A DNA stretch of 9,577 nt. Source: Caulobacteraceae bacterium (GTDB lineage: Bacteria; Pseudomonadota; Alphaproteobacteria; Caulobacterales; Caulobacteraceae). The translations under genes and the position numbers were made by a program. Within the stretch, counting starts at the first letter, position 1. Each line of letters opens with the position of its first letter. Of this stretch, positions 1-5,777 are shown piece after piece. The stretch covers positions 1 to 9,577 of the forward strand of contig CANKPO010000032.1 of the NCBI GenBank assembly GCA_947484535.1, given 5' to 3'. The notes beneath the pieces are model-generated. The model was not told the origin of the DNA. It searched no databases and was given only the letters and a program-made list of their open reading frames with translations.

Positions 1-195
1 CTCTTGGCGCTCGTCTTTGCCGCGACGGTTCTGGTTATCGCCCTGATCACCAGCGTTCTGGTCGCGGTCGCCGGCCTTGCCCTGCGTGCGCGCCGCAGTG
101 CCAAGCCGGACGTGGCCGAAGATGGCGTTATCGAAGCCCGCAAGGTCGGGGGCCATTCTTGGGTCGCCTATGGCTGGGATGAGCGCAAGTCTTGA
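1..195 (+). CDS. Small membrane protein, C-terminal part (5' end not in window)
   Basis: The frame is open to the left edge and ends at TGA 193-195, so at most about 64 residues are visible. A TTG at 4-6 could be a start, but the upstream sequence is missing, so this may be the tail of a longer protein. The first 28 or so residues are hydrophobic (Leu, Val, Ala, Ile) and form one clear membrane helix. A basic cluster (RARRSAK) follows, then a short polar tail ending in GYGWDERKS-like residues (seen: AYGWDERKS). The positive-inside rule suggests the tail is cytoplasmic. I do not recognise the family and assign no function. It is followed by 99 bases with no gene before the DUF885 start. Confidence 0.55.
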   Translation, partial: LLALVFAATVLVIALITSVLVAVAGLALRARRSAKPDVAEDGVIEARKVGGHSWVAYGWDERKS

Positions 196-294
196 ACTAA
201 CCCTGCTCTAATCTGTTTTTAGGCTTGGCGACTTGTGCGTTCAGTCCGCCCTCGATAGGTCTTGATAAACCATAGACCTTTCGGGAAGCCCGCC

Positions 295-2112
295 ATGTTC
301 AGCCGCAGAACCCTCCTCACCGGTGCCGGTGCCGTCGCAGTCACGGCAGGCTTGCCTCAACTGGCCCTAGCGGCCGGGGGTAAGGGCGTTGAGCTCAACG
401 CCCTCTTTGATGGGTTCGTTGAGGACTATATGCGCCGGTCGCCCGAGATGCTGACGGGCCTGGGCATGGACAAGGGAGATAGGGCCGCGGCCAAGGGCCA
501 ACTAGCGGATCGCTCGCTCGCCGCCAGAGCGCAAGACCGAGTCGATAATGGGGTGCGCCTCGCCAAGATGCGGGCCTTTGATCGCAAGGCCCTGACCGGT
601 ATGGACGCGGTCAACTATGACACGGTGATCTTCGAGATGGAGGTGGCCGATGAGGCCAACCGCCTGAAAAGCTTTAGCGCCTCTGGAACGGGCGAGCCCT
701 ATGTGGTCAGCCAACTGTCGGGTTCCTATCAGGCCTTGCCCGACTTCCTTGATAGCCAACATTCGATTGAGACCAAGGCCGATGCCGACGCCTATCTGTC
801 TCGTCTAGAGGCCTTTGCGAGGGTGCTGGATCAGGAAAGCGAGGTTGTGCGCCGCGATGTTGGCGCAGGCCTCACGCCGCCCGATTTTGTGCTCGAGCGA
901 ACCTTGGTGCAGATGAACAGCCTGCGCTCGGCCTCAGCAGAAACGACGGTTCTGGTCCAGTCTCTGGCGCGCCGCGCCAAGGCCAAGGGGCTTTCCGGCG
1001 ACTATTCGGCGGCAGCGACCAAGATCTATCAGGACAAGGTCCAACCTGCCCTCAACCGTCAAGCCGACCTGATCGCCAGCCTTCAGCCCAAGGCCGTCCA
1101 TGATGCCGGTATCTGGCGCGTGCCTGACGGCGAGGCCTATTATGCGGCCTCGCTGAAGTCCTCGACCACCACGACCCTGTCCCCGGACGAGATCCACCAG
1201 ATGGGTCTGGATCAGGCTGCGGATCTGACCGCGCGAATCGATGTGATCCTCAAGGCCCAAGGCATGAGCAAGGGCACGGTCGGTGAGCGCATTCGCGGCC
1301 TCTATACCGATCCTCGGTTCCTCTATCCCAATACGGACAAGGATAAGGAACGGTTGTTGGGCGATCTGAACACGCAGGTCGAAGCGGTTCAGGCCCTGCT
1401 GCCGCAATATTTCGGTATCCTGCCCAAGGCCAAGGTCGAGATCCGCCGGGTGCCAAGCTATATCGAGGCCGGAGCGCCGGGGGGCTACTACAACTCGCCG
1501 TCGATGGATGGTTCCCGGCCCGGGGCCTATTATATCAATCTGCGCGACACGGCCGAGAACCCGACCTGGACCTTGCCGACCCTGACCCACCATGAGGCCA
1601 TTCCGGGCCATCACTTTCAGATCTCTCTGCAGCAGGAGGCGCCCTTGTCGTTGATCCGGCAACTGAGCGGCTTTTCGGCCTATGTCGAGGGTTGGGCCCT
1701 CTATGCTGAACAGTTGGCCGACGAGATGGGCGTCTATGCCAAGGATCCGTTTGGCGAGATTGGCTATCTGCAATCGGCCCTGTTCCGGGCCTGCCGCCTT
1801 GTGGTCGATACGGGTATGCACCACAAGCGCTGGAGCCGGGAAAAGGCCATCGACTGGATGGCCACCACGGACGGCGACGTAGTCTCGGGCGTGACAACCG
1901 AGATCGAGCGCTATTGTGTCTGGCCCGGTCAGGCCTGCAGCTACAAGGTCGGCCACACCCTTTGGGCCAAGCTGCGCTCAGACGCCAAGGCTGCGCTCGG
2001 TGATCGGTTTGATATCCGCCAGTTCCATGATGCGGGACTACAGGCCGGGGCCATGCCCCTGACGGTGCTCGAGCGGGTGATCAAGGACTATGTGGCGGGT
2101 CAGAAGGGGTAG
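295..2112 (+). CDS. DUF885 family protein, putative Tat-exported metallopeptidase
   Basis: 605 residues from ATG 295, which has a GGGAAG-type ribosome site at 283-288. A TTG start at 262 is possible, but it would put 11 residues before a perfectly placed signal peptide. The N-terminus reads MFSRRTLLTG, then a hydrophobic stretch and an ALA-A cleavage site near residue 26. The twin arginines (R4, R5) point to Tat export to the periplasm. The family assignment rests on HEAIPGHH (residues 433-440), YVEGWALYAE (463-472) and EIERYCVWPGQA (536-547), all conserved DUF885 blocks. H433, E434 and H439 or H440 plus the downstream glutamates are likely metal or catalytic residues. The spacing (HE, four residues, H) differs from classic HEXXH enzymes. 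The length fits full-size family members and no disruption is seen. The substrate is unknown; peptide hydrolysis is an inference from the motif. Confidence 0.9.
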   Translation: MFSRRTLLTGAGAVAVTAGLPQLALAAGGKGVELNALFDGFVEDYMRRSPEMLTGLGMDKGDRAAAKGQLADRSLAARAQDRVDNGVRLAKMRAFDRKALTGMDAVNYDTVIFEMEVADEANRLKSFSASGTGEPYVVSQLSGSYQALPDFLDSQHSIETKADADAYLSRLEAFARVLDQESEVVRRDVGAGLTPPDFVLERTLVQMNSLRSASAETTVLVQSLARRAKAKGLSGDYSAAATKIYQDKVQPALNRQADLIASLQPKAVHDAGIWRVPDGEAYYAASLKSSTTTTLSPDEIHQMGLDQAADLTARIDVILKAQGMSKGTVGERIRGLYTDPRFLYPNTDKDKERLLGDLNTQVEAVQALLPQYFGILPKAKVEIRRVPSYIEAGAPGGYYNSPSMDGSRPGAYYINLRDTAENPTWTLPTLTHHEAIPGHHFQISLQQEAPLSLIRQLSGFSAYVEGWALYAEQLADEMGVYAKDPFGEIGYLQSALFRACRLVVDTGMHHKRWSREKAIDWMATTDGDVVSGVTTEIERYCVWPGQACSYKVGHTLWAKLRSDAKAALGDRFDIRQFHDAGLQAGAMPLTVLERVIKDYVAGQKG

Positions 2113-2137
2113 AGCCACCCCGCCAGAACTTCATCCT

Positions 2138-2164
2138 GTTTAAATTAAAATCATATTATATAGT
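2138..2164 (+). promoter_or_regulatory. AT-rich promoter-like stretch upstream of the hybrid kinase
   Basis: This stretch is almost pure A+T in otherwise GC-rich DNA. It contains TATTAT (2154-2159) and TATAGT (2159-2164), both close to a sigma-70 -10 hexamer. I could not find a convincing -35 hexamer at the right spacing, so the exact promoter is unsettled. It sits 82-108 bases before the kinase TTG and just after the DUF885 stop, where a promoter would be expected. Confidence 0.35.
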
Positions 2165-2204
2165 ACTGAAATGAAAGGTTGCGCTGGGCCCTGAAGGGGA
2201 AGCC

Positions 2205-2264
2205 GTGGCCGTTTATTCGCCTGTCGATTTCAAGGATACGGTATTTTGTCGGCTTCGACTTTAA
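2205..2264 (+). other. Possible 19-codon leader ORF overlapping the kinase start
   Basis: GTG 2205 is preceded by a strong purine ribosome site (AAGGGGAAG, 2194-2202). It opens a 19-residue frame, MAVYSPVDFKDTVFCRLRL, ending at TAA 2262-2264, which overlaps the kinase TTG at 2246 in another frame. Its ribosome site is at least as good as that of the kinase. It may be a leader peptide coupled to kinase translation, or the true kinase N-terminus split by one missing T in the run at 2244-2247. It may also be chance. Confidence 0.25.
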
Positions 2265-4249
2265 GTGATCAGGATCTGCATGCGGTGTTCTCCGGAATGC
2301 CCGATGGTCTGGTCGTTTATAACCGCGACGGCAAGATCGTGATGTGGAATCGGGCTGCGGAACAGATCCTGCAGATTACCGCTGAGCAGTTTGAGGTGCG
2401 CGATCCGTCCCAGGTGCCTTGGGCCATCATCGACGAAGATGATCAAAATGTCCCTTTGGAAAATTTCCCAGCCCAAGTCTGTTTGCGGACCGGAGTCCCG
2501 CAAAACGGCGTCATTATTGGTGCGAGGCTATCCAGCAAAGATGTGCGTTGGTTAAAAATCAACGTCAAACCCATCTTTATCGACGGCTATGATCGACCAG
2601 ACAAGGTCGTCAGTACCTTCCTTGATGTTACGGTCGAGATCAATGGTCGACGACAACTCGAAATTGCGCGCAAAAACCTCGAAGTTGCCGCCGAGTTGGG
2701 TGGCTTTTACTGTTGGCAGTTGGACTACAGCACCCAAACCTTCTGGACCAATGCCGAAGCGCGGAAAATGCTCGGTAACCCGACCGATTATCAGTCGGTG
2801 GTCACGCGCTTTTGGGAGATGTGCCATCCGGATGATCTCGGCGCAGTGCGCGGCGCTGTGGCCGATCATGGCAATAGCCCTGAGCCCTTGCGGATCGAGC
2901 ACCGGATGATGCGCAGCGACGGCGTCACAGCGTGGGTCAGAACCGTATTGATCTTCCAGCGCATTGAGACGGGTAAGCTGATCTCAGCCTTTGGCGTCGT
3001 GCATGACATTTCCGACCGTAAGGAGAACGAAGACCGGCTCACGGCGGCAAAGGACGCTGCCGATGCAGCCAACCGGGCGAAGTCGGAATTTATCGCCAAT
3101 ATCAGCCATGAAATCCGCACGCCCATGAACGGCGTCATCGGCGTGGCTGGAGCCTTGGCCAAGACTGAAATGTCGCCGAAGCAGAATGAGATGGTTCAAC
3201 TGATCGTTGGATCTGCTGCAAGCCTTCAGCGTCTCTTGTCCGATATTCTGGATCTGTCCAAGATTGAGGCGGGGCATCTGGATATCCAGGGCACGCGTTT
3301 TGATTTCCAAGCCGAACTGATTGATGCAGCGCGGCTGTCACAAGCCGCAGCCCACGAGAAGGGCTTGAATTTCGAAATTCAGCTCCGACCGGACACGTTA
3401 GGTCTTTTTGAAGGCGATCCTGGACGTATCAATCAGGTGGTCCGAAACCTCTTGTCCAATGCAGTCAAATTTACGACATCCGGCAAGGTGTCCTTGCGCG
3501 CGGCAATCGAACCGGTGCCGACCACAGACGATAAGGTTTGGGTGCGCATTGACGTCGAGGATTCCGGCATGGGGTTTGGACCTGAGAACGCCGCCCATCT
3601 GTTTAAGCGCTTTTCTCAGGCCGACAATTCTATCACCCGGCGCTTTGGCGGAAGCGGACTTGGCCTCTATCTGAGCCGTCAAATTGTTGAGGCTATGGGC
3701 GGCACCATTGGGGCACGGTCGACGCCGCGTCTTGGCAGCATATTTTCCATTCGGATACCACTGCGCAAACTTCCGGATCGTTCGGACCTGGATCTGCTTG
3801 GTCCTGAGCCATCGCTTAAGATCATAGAGAGTTTCGCAGACAATCCAGACGCAAGGCGAATCAGGATCCTGTTGGCAGAGGACCATCCGGTCAATCGCAA
3901 GGTCGTTCAGCTTATTCTGGCCCCGTTCCCCGTAGATCTCACCATAGCGGTCGATGGGCAGGAAGCCGTGGAGGCCTTTAAGGCGCGGACATTTGATCTG
4001 GTTTTGATGGACGTGCAGATGCCCGTCATGGACGGCTTGACCGCCATTCGTCAGATTAGAACCTTTGAGGCTGAGCGGGGGCGGATGCCAACGCCGGTCG
4101 CTGTGCTCAGTGCCAATGCTATGGATCAACATCGCGACGAGGCCCTGGAGGCGGGGGCTGATTCTCACATCGCCAAGCCGGTGACGCCGGATCGGCTCCT
4201 GTCGGCCATTGATGACTTGCTGAACGGTACGGCGCCCGACCTATTTTGA
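2246..4249 (+). CDS. Cytoplasmic hybrid sensor histidine kinase (PAS-PAS-HisKA-HATPase-REC)
   Basis: 667 residues, with no membrane helix or signal peptide, so it probably senses an internal signal. Domains in order: PAS about 8-130; a second PAS about 143-258 ending in the typical DISDRKENEDRL linker; and HisKA with the H-box ISHEIRTPMNGVIG and phospho-acceptor H288. The HATPase_c domain follows (N-box NLLSNAVKF with N405, G1 DSGMG 439-443, G2 GGSGLGL 468-474). Last is a receiver domain, about 538-662, with acidic E545/D546, phospho-acceptor D589 and K644. All key catalytic residues are present, so both kinase and receiver should be active. TTG 2246 is the only near start in frame after the upstream stop at 2192. 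It has AAGGA at 2232-2236, nine bases away. No Hpt domain or partner regulator is visible, so it is an orphan here. Its signal is unknown. By eye it is less GC-rich than its neighbours. Confidence 0.93.
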   Translation: MSASTLSDQDLHAVFSGMPDGLVVYNRDGKIVMWNRAAEQILQITAEQFEVRDPSQVPWAIIDEDDQNVPLENFPAQVCLRTGVPQNGVIIGARLSSKDVRWLKINVKPIFIDGYDRPDKVVSTFLDVTVEINGRRQLEIARKNLEVAAELGGFYCWQLDYSTQTFWTNAEARKMLGNPTDYQSVVTRFWEMCHPDDLGAVRGAVADHGNSPEPLRIEHRMMRSDGVTAWVRTVLIFQRIETGKLISAFGVVHDISDRKENEDRLTAAKDAADAANRAKSEFIANISHEIRTPMNGVIGVAGALAKTEMSPKQNEMVQLIVGSAASLQRLLSDILDLSKIEAGHLDIQGTRFDFQAELIDAARLSQAAAHEKGLNFEIQLRPDTLGLFEGDPGRINQVVRNLLSNAVKFTTSGKVSLRAAIEPVPTTDDKVWVRIDVEDSGMGFGPENAAHLFKRFSQADNSITRRFGGSGLGLYLSRQIVEAMGGTIGARSTPRLGSIFSIRIPLRKLPDRSDLDLLGPEPSLKIIESFADNPDARRIRILLAEDHPVNRKVVQLILAPFPVDLTIAVDGQEAVEAFKARTFDLVLMDVQMPVMDGLTAIRQIRTFEAERGRMPTPVAVLSANAMDQHRDEALEAGADSHIAKPVTPDRLLSAIDDLLNGTAPDLF

Positions 4250-4260
4250 TAGCGGCAATA

Positions 4261-4275
4261 ATCTTGTTCCAAGAT
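4261..4275. promoter_or_regulatory. Perfect palindrome ATCTTG-TTC-CAAGAT upstream of recA
   Basis: Six-base arms (4261-4266 and 4270-4275) flank a 3-base centre. It lies 12 bases after the kinase stop and just before the SOS box. TTGTTC (4264-4269) inside it is 17 bases from TATTGC (4287-4292), so it could contain the recA -35 element. No T-run follows, so it is a poor terminator. An operator or kinase 3'-end hairpin is possible. Confidence 0.35.
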
Positions 4276-4281
4276 CAATAA

Positions 4282-4296
4282 GAACATATTGCGAAC
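4282..4296. promoter_or_regulatory. LexA (SOS) operator of recA, GAAC-N7-GAAC
   Basis: GAAC at 4282-4285 and GAAC at 4293-4296 are separated by seven bases. On the other strand this reads GTTC-N7-GTTC, the direct-repeat LexA box known from alphaproteobacteria including Caulobacter. It is 91 bases before the recA ATG and overlaps a candidate -10 (TATTGC, 4287-4292), the expected place for repression. Release after DNA damage should induce recA. Further half-sites follow in the same phase at 4304 (AAAC) and 4315 (GAAC). Confidence 0.9.
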
Positions 4297-4303
4297 ATGG
4301 AAC

Positions 4304-4318
4304 AAACCATGTACGAAC
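4304..4318. repeat. Extra half-sites continuing the 11-bp phase of the SOS box
   Basis: AAAC at 4304-4307 (one mismatch) and GAAC at 4315-4318 continue the exact 11-base spacing set by the GAAC pair at 4282 and 4293. They could form a weaker second LexA site. Another GAAC, at 4300-4303, is out of phase. Confidence 0.4.
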
Positions 4319-4387
4319 GAGTCAGTCATCCATTGCGCCAGCGGGGCACGAGGGGAAGGCGAGAATCGTGGGATAAGGATCGCATCA

Positions 4388-5458
4388 ATGAACCAGGCGG
4401 CTTTGAAACTCGTGGCAAAACCAGACTCAGACAAGCAGCGCGCGCTCGAAGCGGCGTTGGCACAAATCGACCGGGCCTTCGGTAAGGGCTCTGTGATGAA
4501 GCTTGGGGACAAGGGCAAGATCGTTGAGATCGAGTCCGTTCCCACCGGCTCTTTGGGTCTTGATCTGGCCTTGGGCATTGGCGGCTTGCCGCGTGGCCGG
4601 GTGGTCGAAATCTTCGGTCCGGAAAGCTCCGGTAAGACGACGCTGGCCCTACATGTGGTCGCAGAAGTGCAAAAGATGGGCGGCACAGCGGCCTTTGTTG
4701 ACGCCGAACATGCGCTCGATCCTAGCTATGCGCACAAGCTTGGCGTCAATCTCGATGAGCTTTTGGTGTCGCAGCCCGATACGGGCGAGCAGGCGCTCGA
4801 GATCACCGACACCTTGGTGCGGTCCGGCGCGGTCGATGTCATCGTCATCGACTCCGTTGCGGCCCTGACCCCTCGGGCGGAAATTGAAGGCGAGATGGGC
4901 GATAGCCTGCCGGGCCTGCAAGCGCGCCTGATGAGCCAGGCCCTGCGCAAGCTGACCGCCTCGATCTCGAAGGCCAAGACCCTGGTCATCTTCATTAACC
5001 AGATCCGTATGAAGATCGGTGTCATGTATGGCAGCCCTGAAACGACCACCGGCGGCAATGCGCTGAAGTTCTACGCCTCTGTGCGTCTGGACATCCGCCG
5101 TACCGGCTCGATCAAGGTTCGTGACGAGATCATTGGCAACAATGTCCGTGTCAAGGTCGTCAAGAACAAGGTCGCGCCGCCGTTCCGTGAGGTCGAGTTC
5201 GACATCATGTATGGTCAGGGCATCTCCAAGATCGGCGAAATCATTGATCTGGGCGTTAAGGCCGGTGTGGTTGAGAAGTCTGGTTCTTGGTTCTCCTACA
5301 ACAGCACCCGCATTGGTCAGGGTCGCGACAATGCCCGCGAGTTCCTGAAAGCCAATGTCGAGATGGCCAACGAGATCGAGGCCGCGGTTCGCAAGAACTC
5401 GGTCAAGATCGTCGAAGAGCTGTTGGTGGGACCCTCGGCTGAAGATGATGAGGCCTAA
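4388..5458 (+). CDS. recA: Recombinase RecA
   Basis: 356 residues from ATG 4388, with AAGGAT at 4375-4380 as ribosome site. The N-terminus [11 protein letters not shown] and the length match alphaproteobacterial RecA, so longer in-frame starts near 4289 are rejected. RecA coats single-stranded DNA, drives ATP-dependent strand exchange and triggers LexA self-cleavage. Visible motifs: Walker [10 protein letters not shown] (77-85, K83), catalytic glutamate E107 in VDAEHALDP, Walker B VIVID (D155), and the near-invariant block from [12 protein letters not shown] through [20 protein letters not shown] covering the L2 DNA-binding loop. The tail is short and acidic (SAEDDEA), typical of the regulatory C-terminus. 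It has its own SOS-controlled promoter region and a terminator 108 bases downstream. recX does not follow it, unlike in E. coli. No anomaly in the protein. Confidence 0.99.
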   Translation: MNQAALKLVAKPDSDKQRALEAALAQIDRAFGKGSVMKLGDKGKIVEIESVPTGSLGLDLALGIGGLPRGRVVEIFGPESSGKTTLALHVVAEVQKMGGTAAFVDAEHALDPSYAHKLGVNLDELLVSQPDTGEQALEITDTLVRSGAVDVIVIDSVAALTPRAEIEGEMGDSLPGLQARLMSQALRKLTASISKAKTLVIFINQIRMKIGVMYGSPETTTGGNALKFYASVRLDIRRTGSIKVRDEIIGNNVRVKVVKNKVAPPFREVEFDIMYGQGISKIGEIIDLGVKAGVVEKSGSWFSYNSTRIGQGRDNAREFLKANVEMANEIEAAVRKNSVKIVEELLVGPSAEDDEA

Positions 5459-5491
5459 GCCATAGGGCGACGGATCCCTTCATTGGGTCAA

Positions 5492-5603
5492 GGATGATGG
5501 TCGATCGCACAGGGCGCTTGCCGCCTGGCGCGGCCTGTGCGGCCCCGCACGACCGTCTTCTGCGGAAAGGGCGTCTGATCCTTCGGGGTTGGGCGCCCTT
5601 TTT
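5492..5603 (+). ncRNA. Candidate structured RNA in the recA-alaS gap (3'UTR or sRNA)
   Basis: An extended hairpin can be drawn by hand. GGTCG (5499-5503) pairs CGACC (5550-5554), continued outward by about six more pairs with a T-T mismatch. CGCACAGG (5506-5513) pairs CCTGTGCG (5534-5541), and GCGC (5514-5517) pairs GCGC (5528-5531) around a 10-base loop. The intrinsic terminator at 5566-5603 follows directly. An alternative fold pairs the recA-proximal side with the terminator: AGGGCG 5464-5469 with CGCCCT 5594-5599, and GGAT-CCCTT 5472-5480 with AAGGG and ATCC. This gives a rod with a central bubble, a shape like 6S RNA. The pairing is visible in the sequence; the RNA and its family are inference. 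No clear separate promoter is seen, so it may simply be the recA 3'UTR. Confidence 0.4.
5566..5603 (+). terminator. Strong intrinsic terminator downstream of recA
   Basis: AAAGGGCG (5566-5573) pairs perfectly with CGCCCTTT (5594-5601). The inner stem closes, with some G-U pairs, on a CTTCGG tetraloop (loop 5582-5585), giving about 16 continuous pairs. A run of five T (5599-5603) overlaps the stem end. It separates recA from alaS transcription. Confidence 0.92.
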
Positions 5604-5656
5604 GCTATTATTCGTCACTGTTTGAAGGTTCGGACCCCTTCCGTCGCAATCACTGC

Positions 5657-5686
5657 TTGGCGAGGGGAGGGGGGACTTTCTATATG
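5657..5686 (+). promoter_or_regulatory. Likely alaS promoter
   Basis: TTGGCG (5657-5662) and TATATG (5681-5686) resemble -35 and -10 hexamers with an 18-base spacer, placing the start of transcription near 5693. The spacer contains an unusual purine run, GAGGGGAGGGGGGA (5662-5675). It lies after the recA terminator and 92 bases before the alaS ATG. Based on hexamer match only. Confidence 0.45.
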
Positions 5687-5695
5687 GTGTGCAAC

Positions 5696-5712
5696 GGCCA
5701 TGGTGTATGGCC
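5696..5712. promoter_or_regulatory. Perfect inverted repeat GGCCAT-N5-ATGGCC at the alaS promoter
   Basis: Six-base arms (5696-5701 and 5707-5712) flank GGTGT. It sits a few bases downstream of the predicted transcription start. In E. coli, AlaRS is known to repress its own gene by binding a palindrome at the alaS start site, so an operator role is reasonable. An untranslated-leader hairpin is the alternative. Confidence 0.4.
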
Positions 5713-5777
5713 TTGTGAGCCAGTCCTTGCCCTTTGGCGTTAACGTCAAATGTGCCCCCAAGACCGTCGGAGCGACG

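Noticed and set aside
257..279. AGGTCT-N11-AGACCT inverted repeat before the DUF885 start
   Set aside because: Six-base arms with a long spacer and no promoter elements to place it; too weak to call an operator.
934..1956. A 340-codon open frame on the minus strand inside the DUF885 gene
   Set aside because: It mirrors the codon phase of a well-conserved plus-strand gene in GC-rich DNA and its translation shows no recognisable domain.
2106..2121. GGGGT/ACCCC hairpin at the end of the DUF885 gene as a terminator
   Set aside because: Only five pairs, overlaps the stop codon, and no T-run follows.
2139..2150. CtrA-type TTAA pair in the AT-rich stretch before the kinase
   Set aside because: The two TTAA motifs are one base apart instead of the seven required for a CtrA box.
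2171..2194. Seven-codon frame MKGCAGP upstream of the kinase
   Set aside because: Too short and without a clear ribosome site; likely chance.
3398..4168. A 256-codon minus-strand frame opposite the kinase HATPase and receiver domains
   Set aside because: The plus strand encodes intact catalytic motifs over the whole span; the antisense product has no recognisable motif or start context.
4289..4387. Longer recA start in frame
   Set aside because: It would begin inside the SOS box and promoter; ATG 4388 has a good ribosome site and gives the usual 356 residues.
5700..5777. Longer AlaRS start at ATG 5700 or further upstream at 5589
   Set aside because: The family starts at [12 protein letters not shown] 5778 has a ribosome site, and 5589 lies inside the recA terminator.
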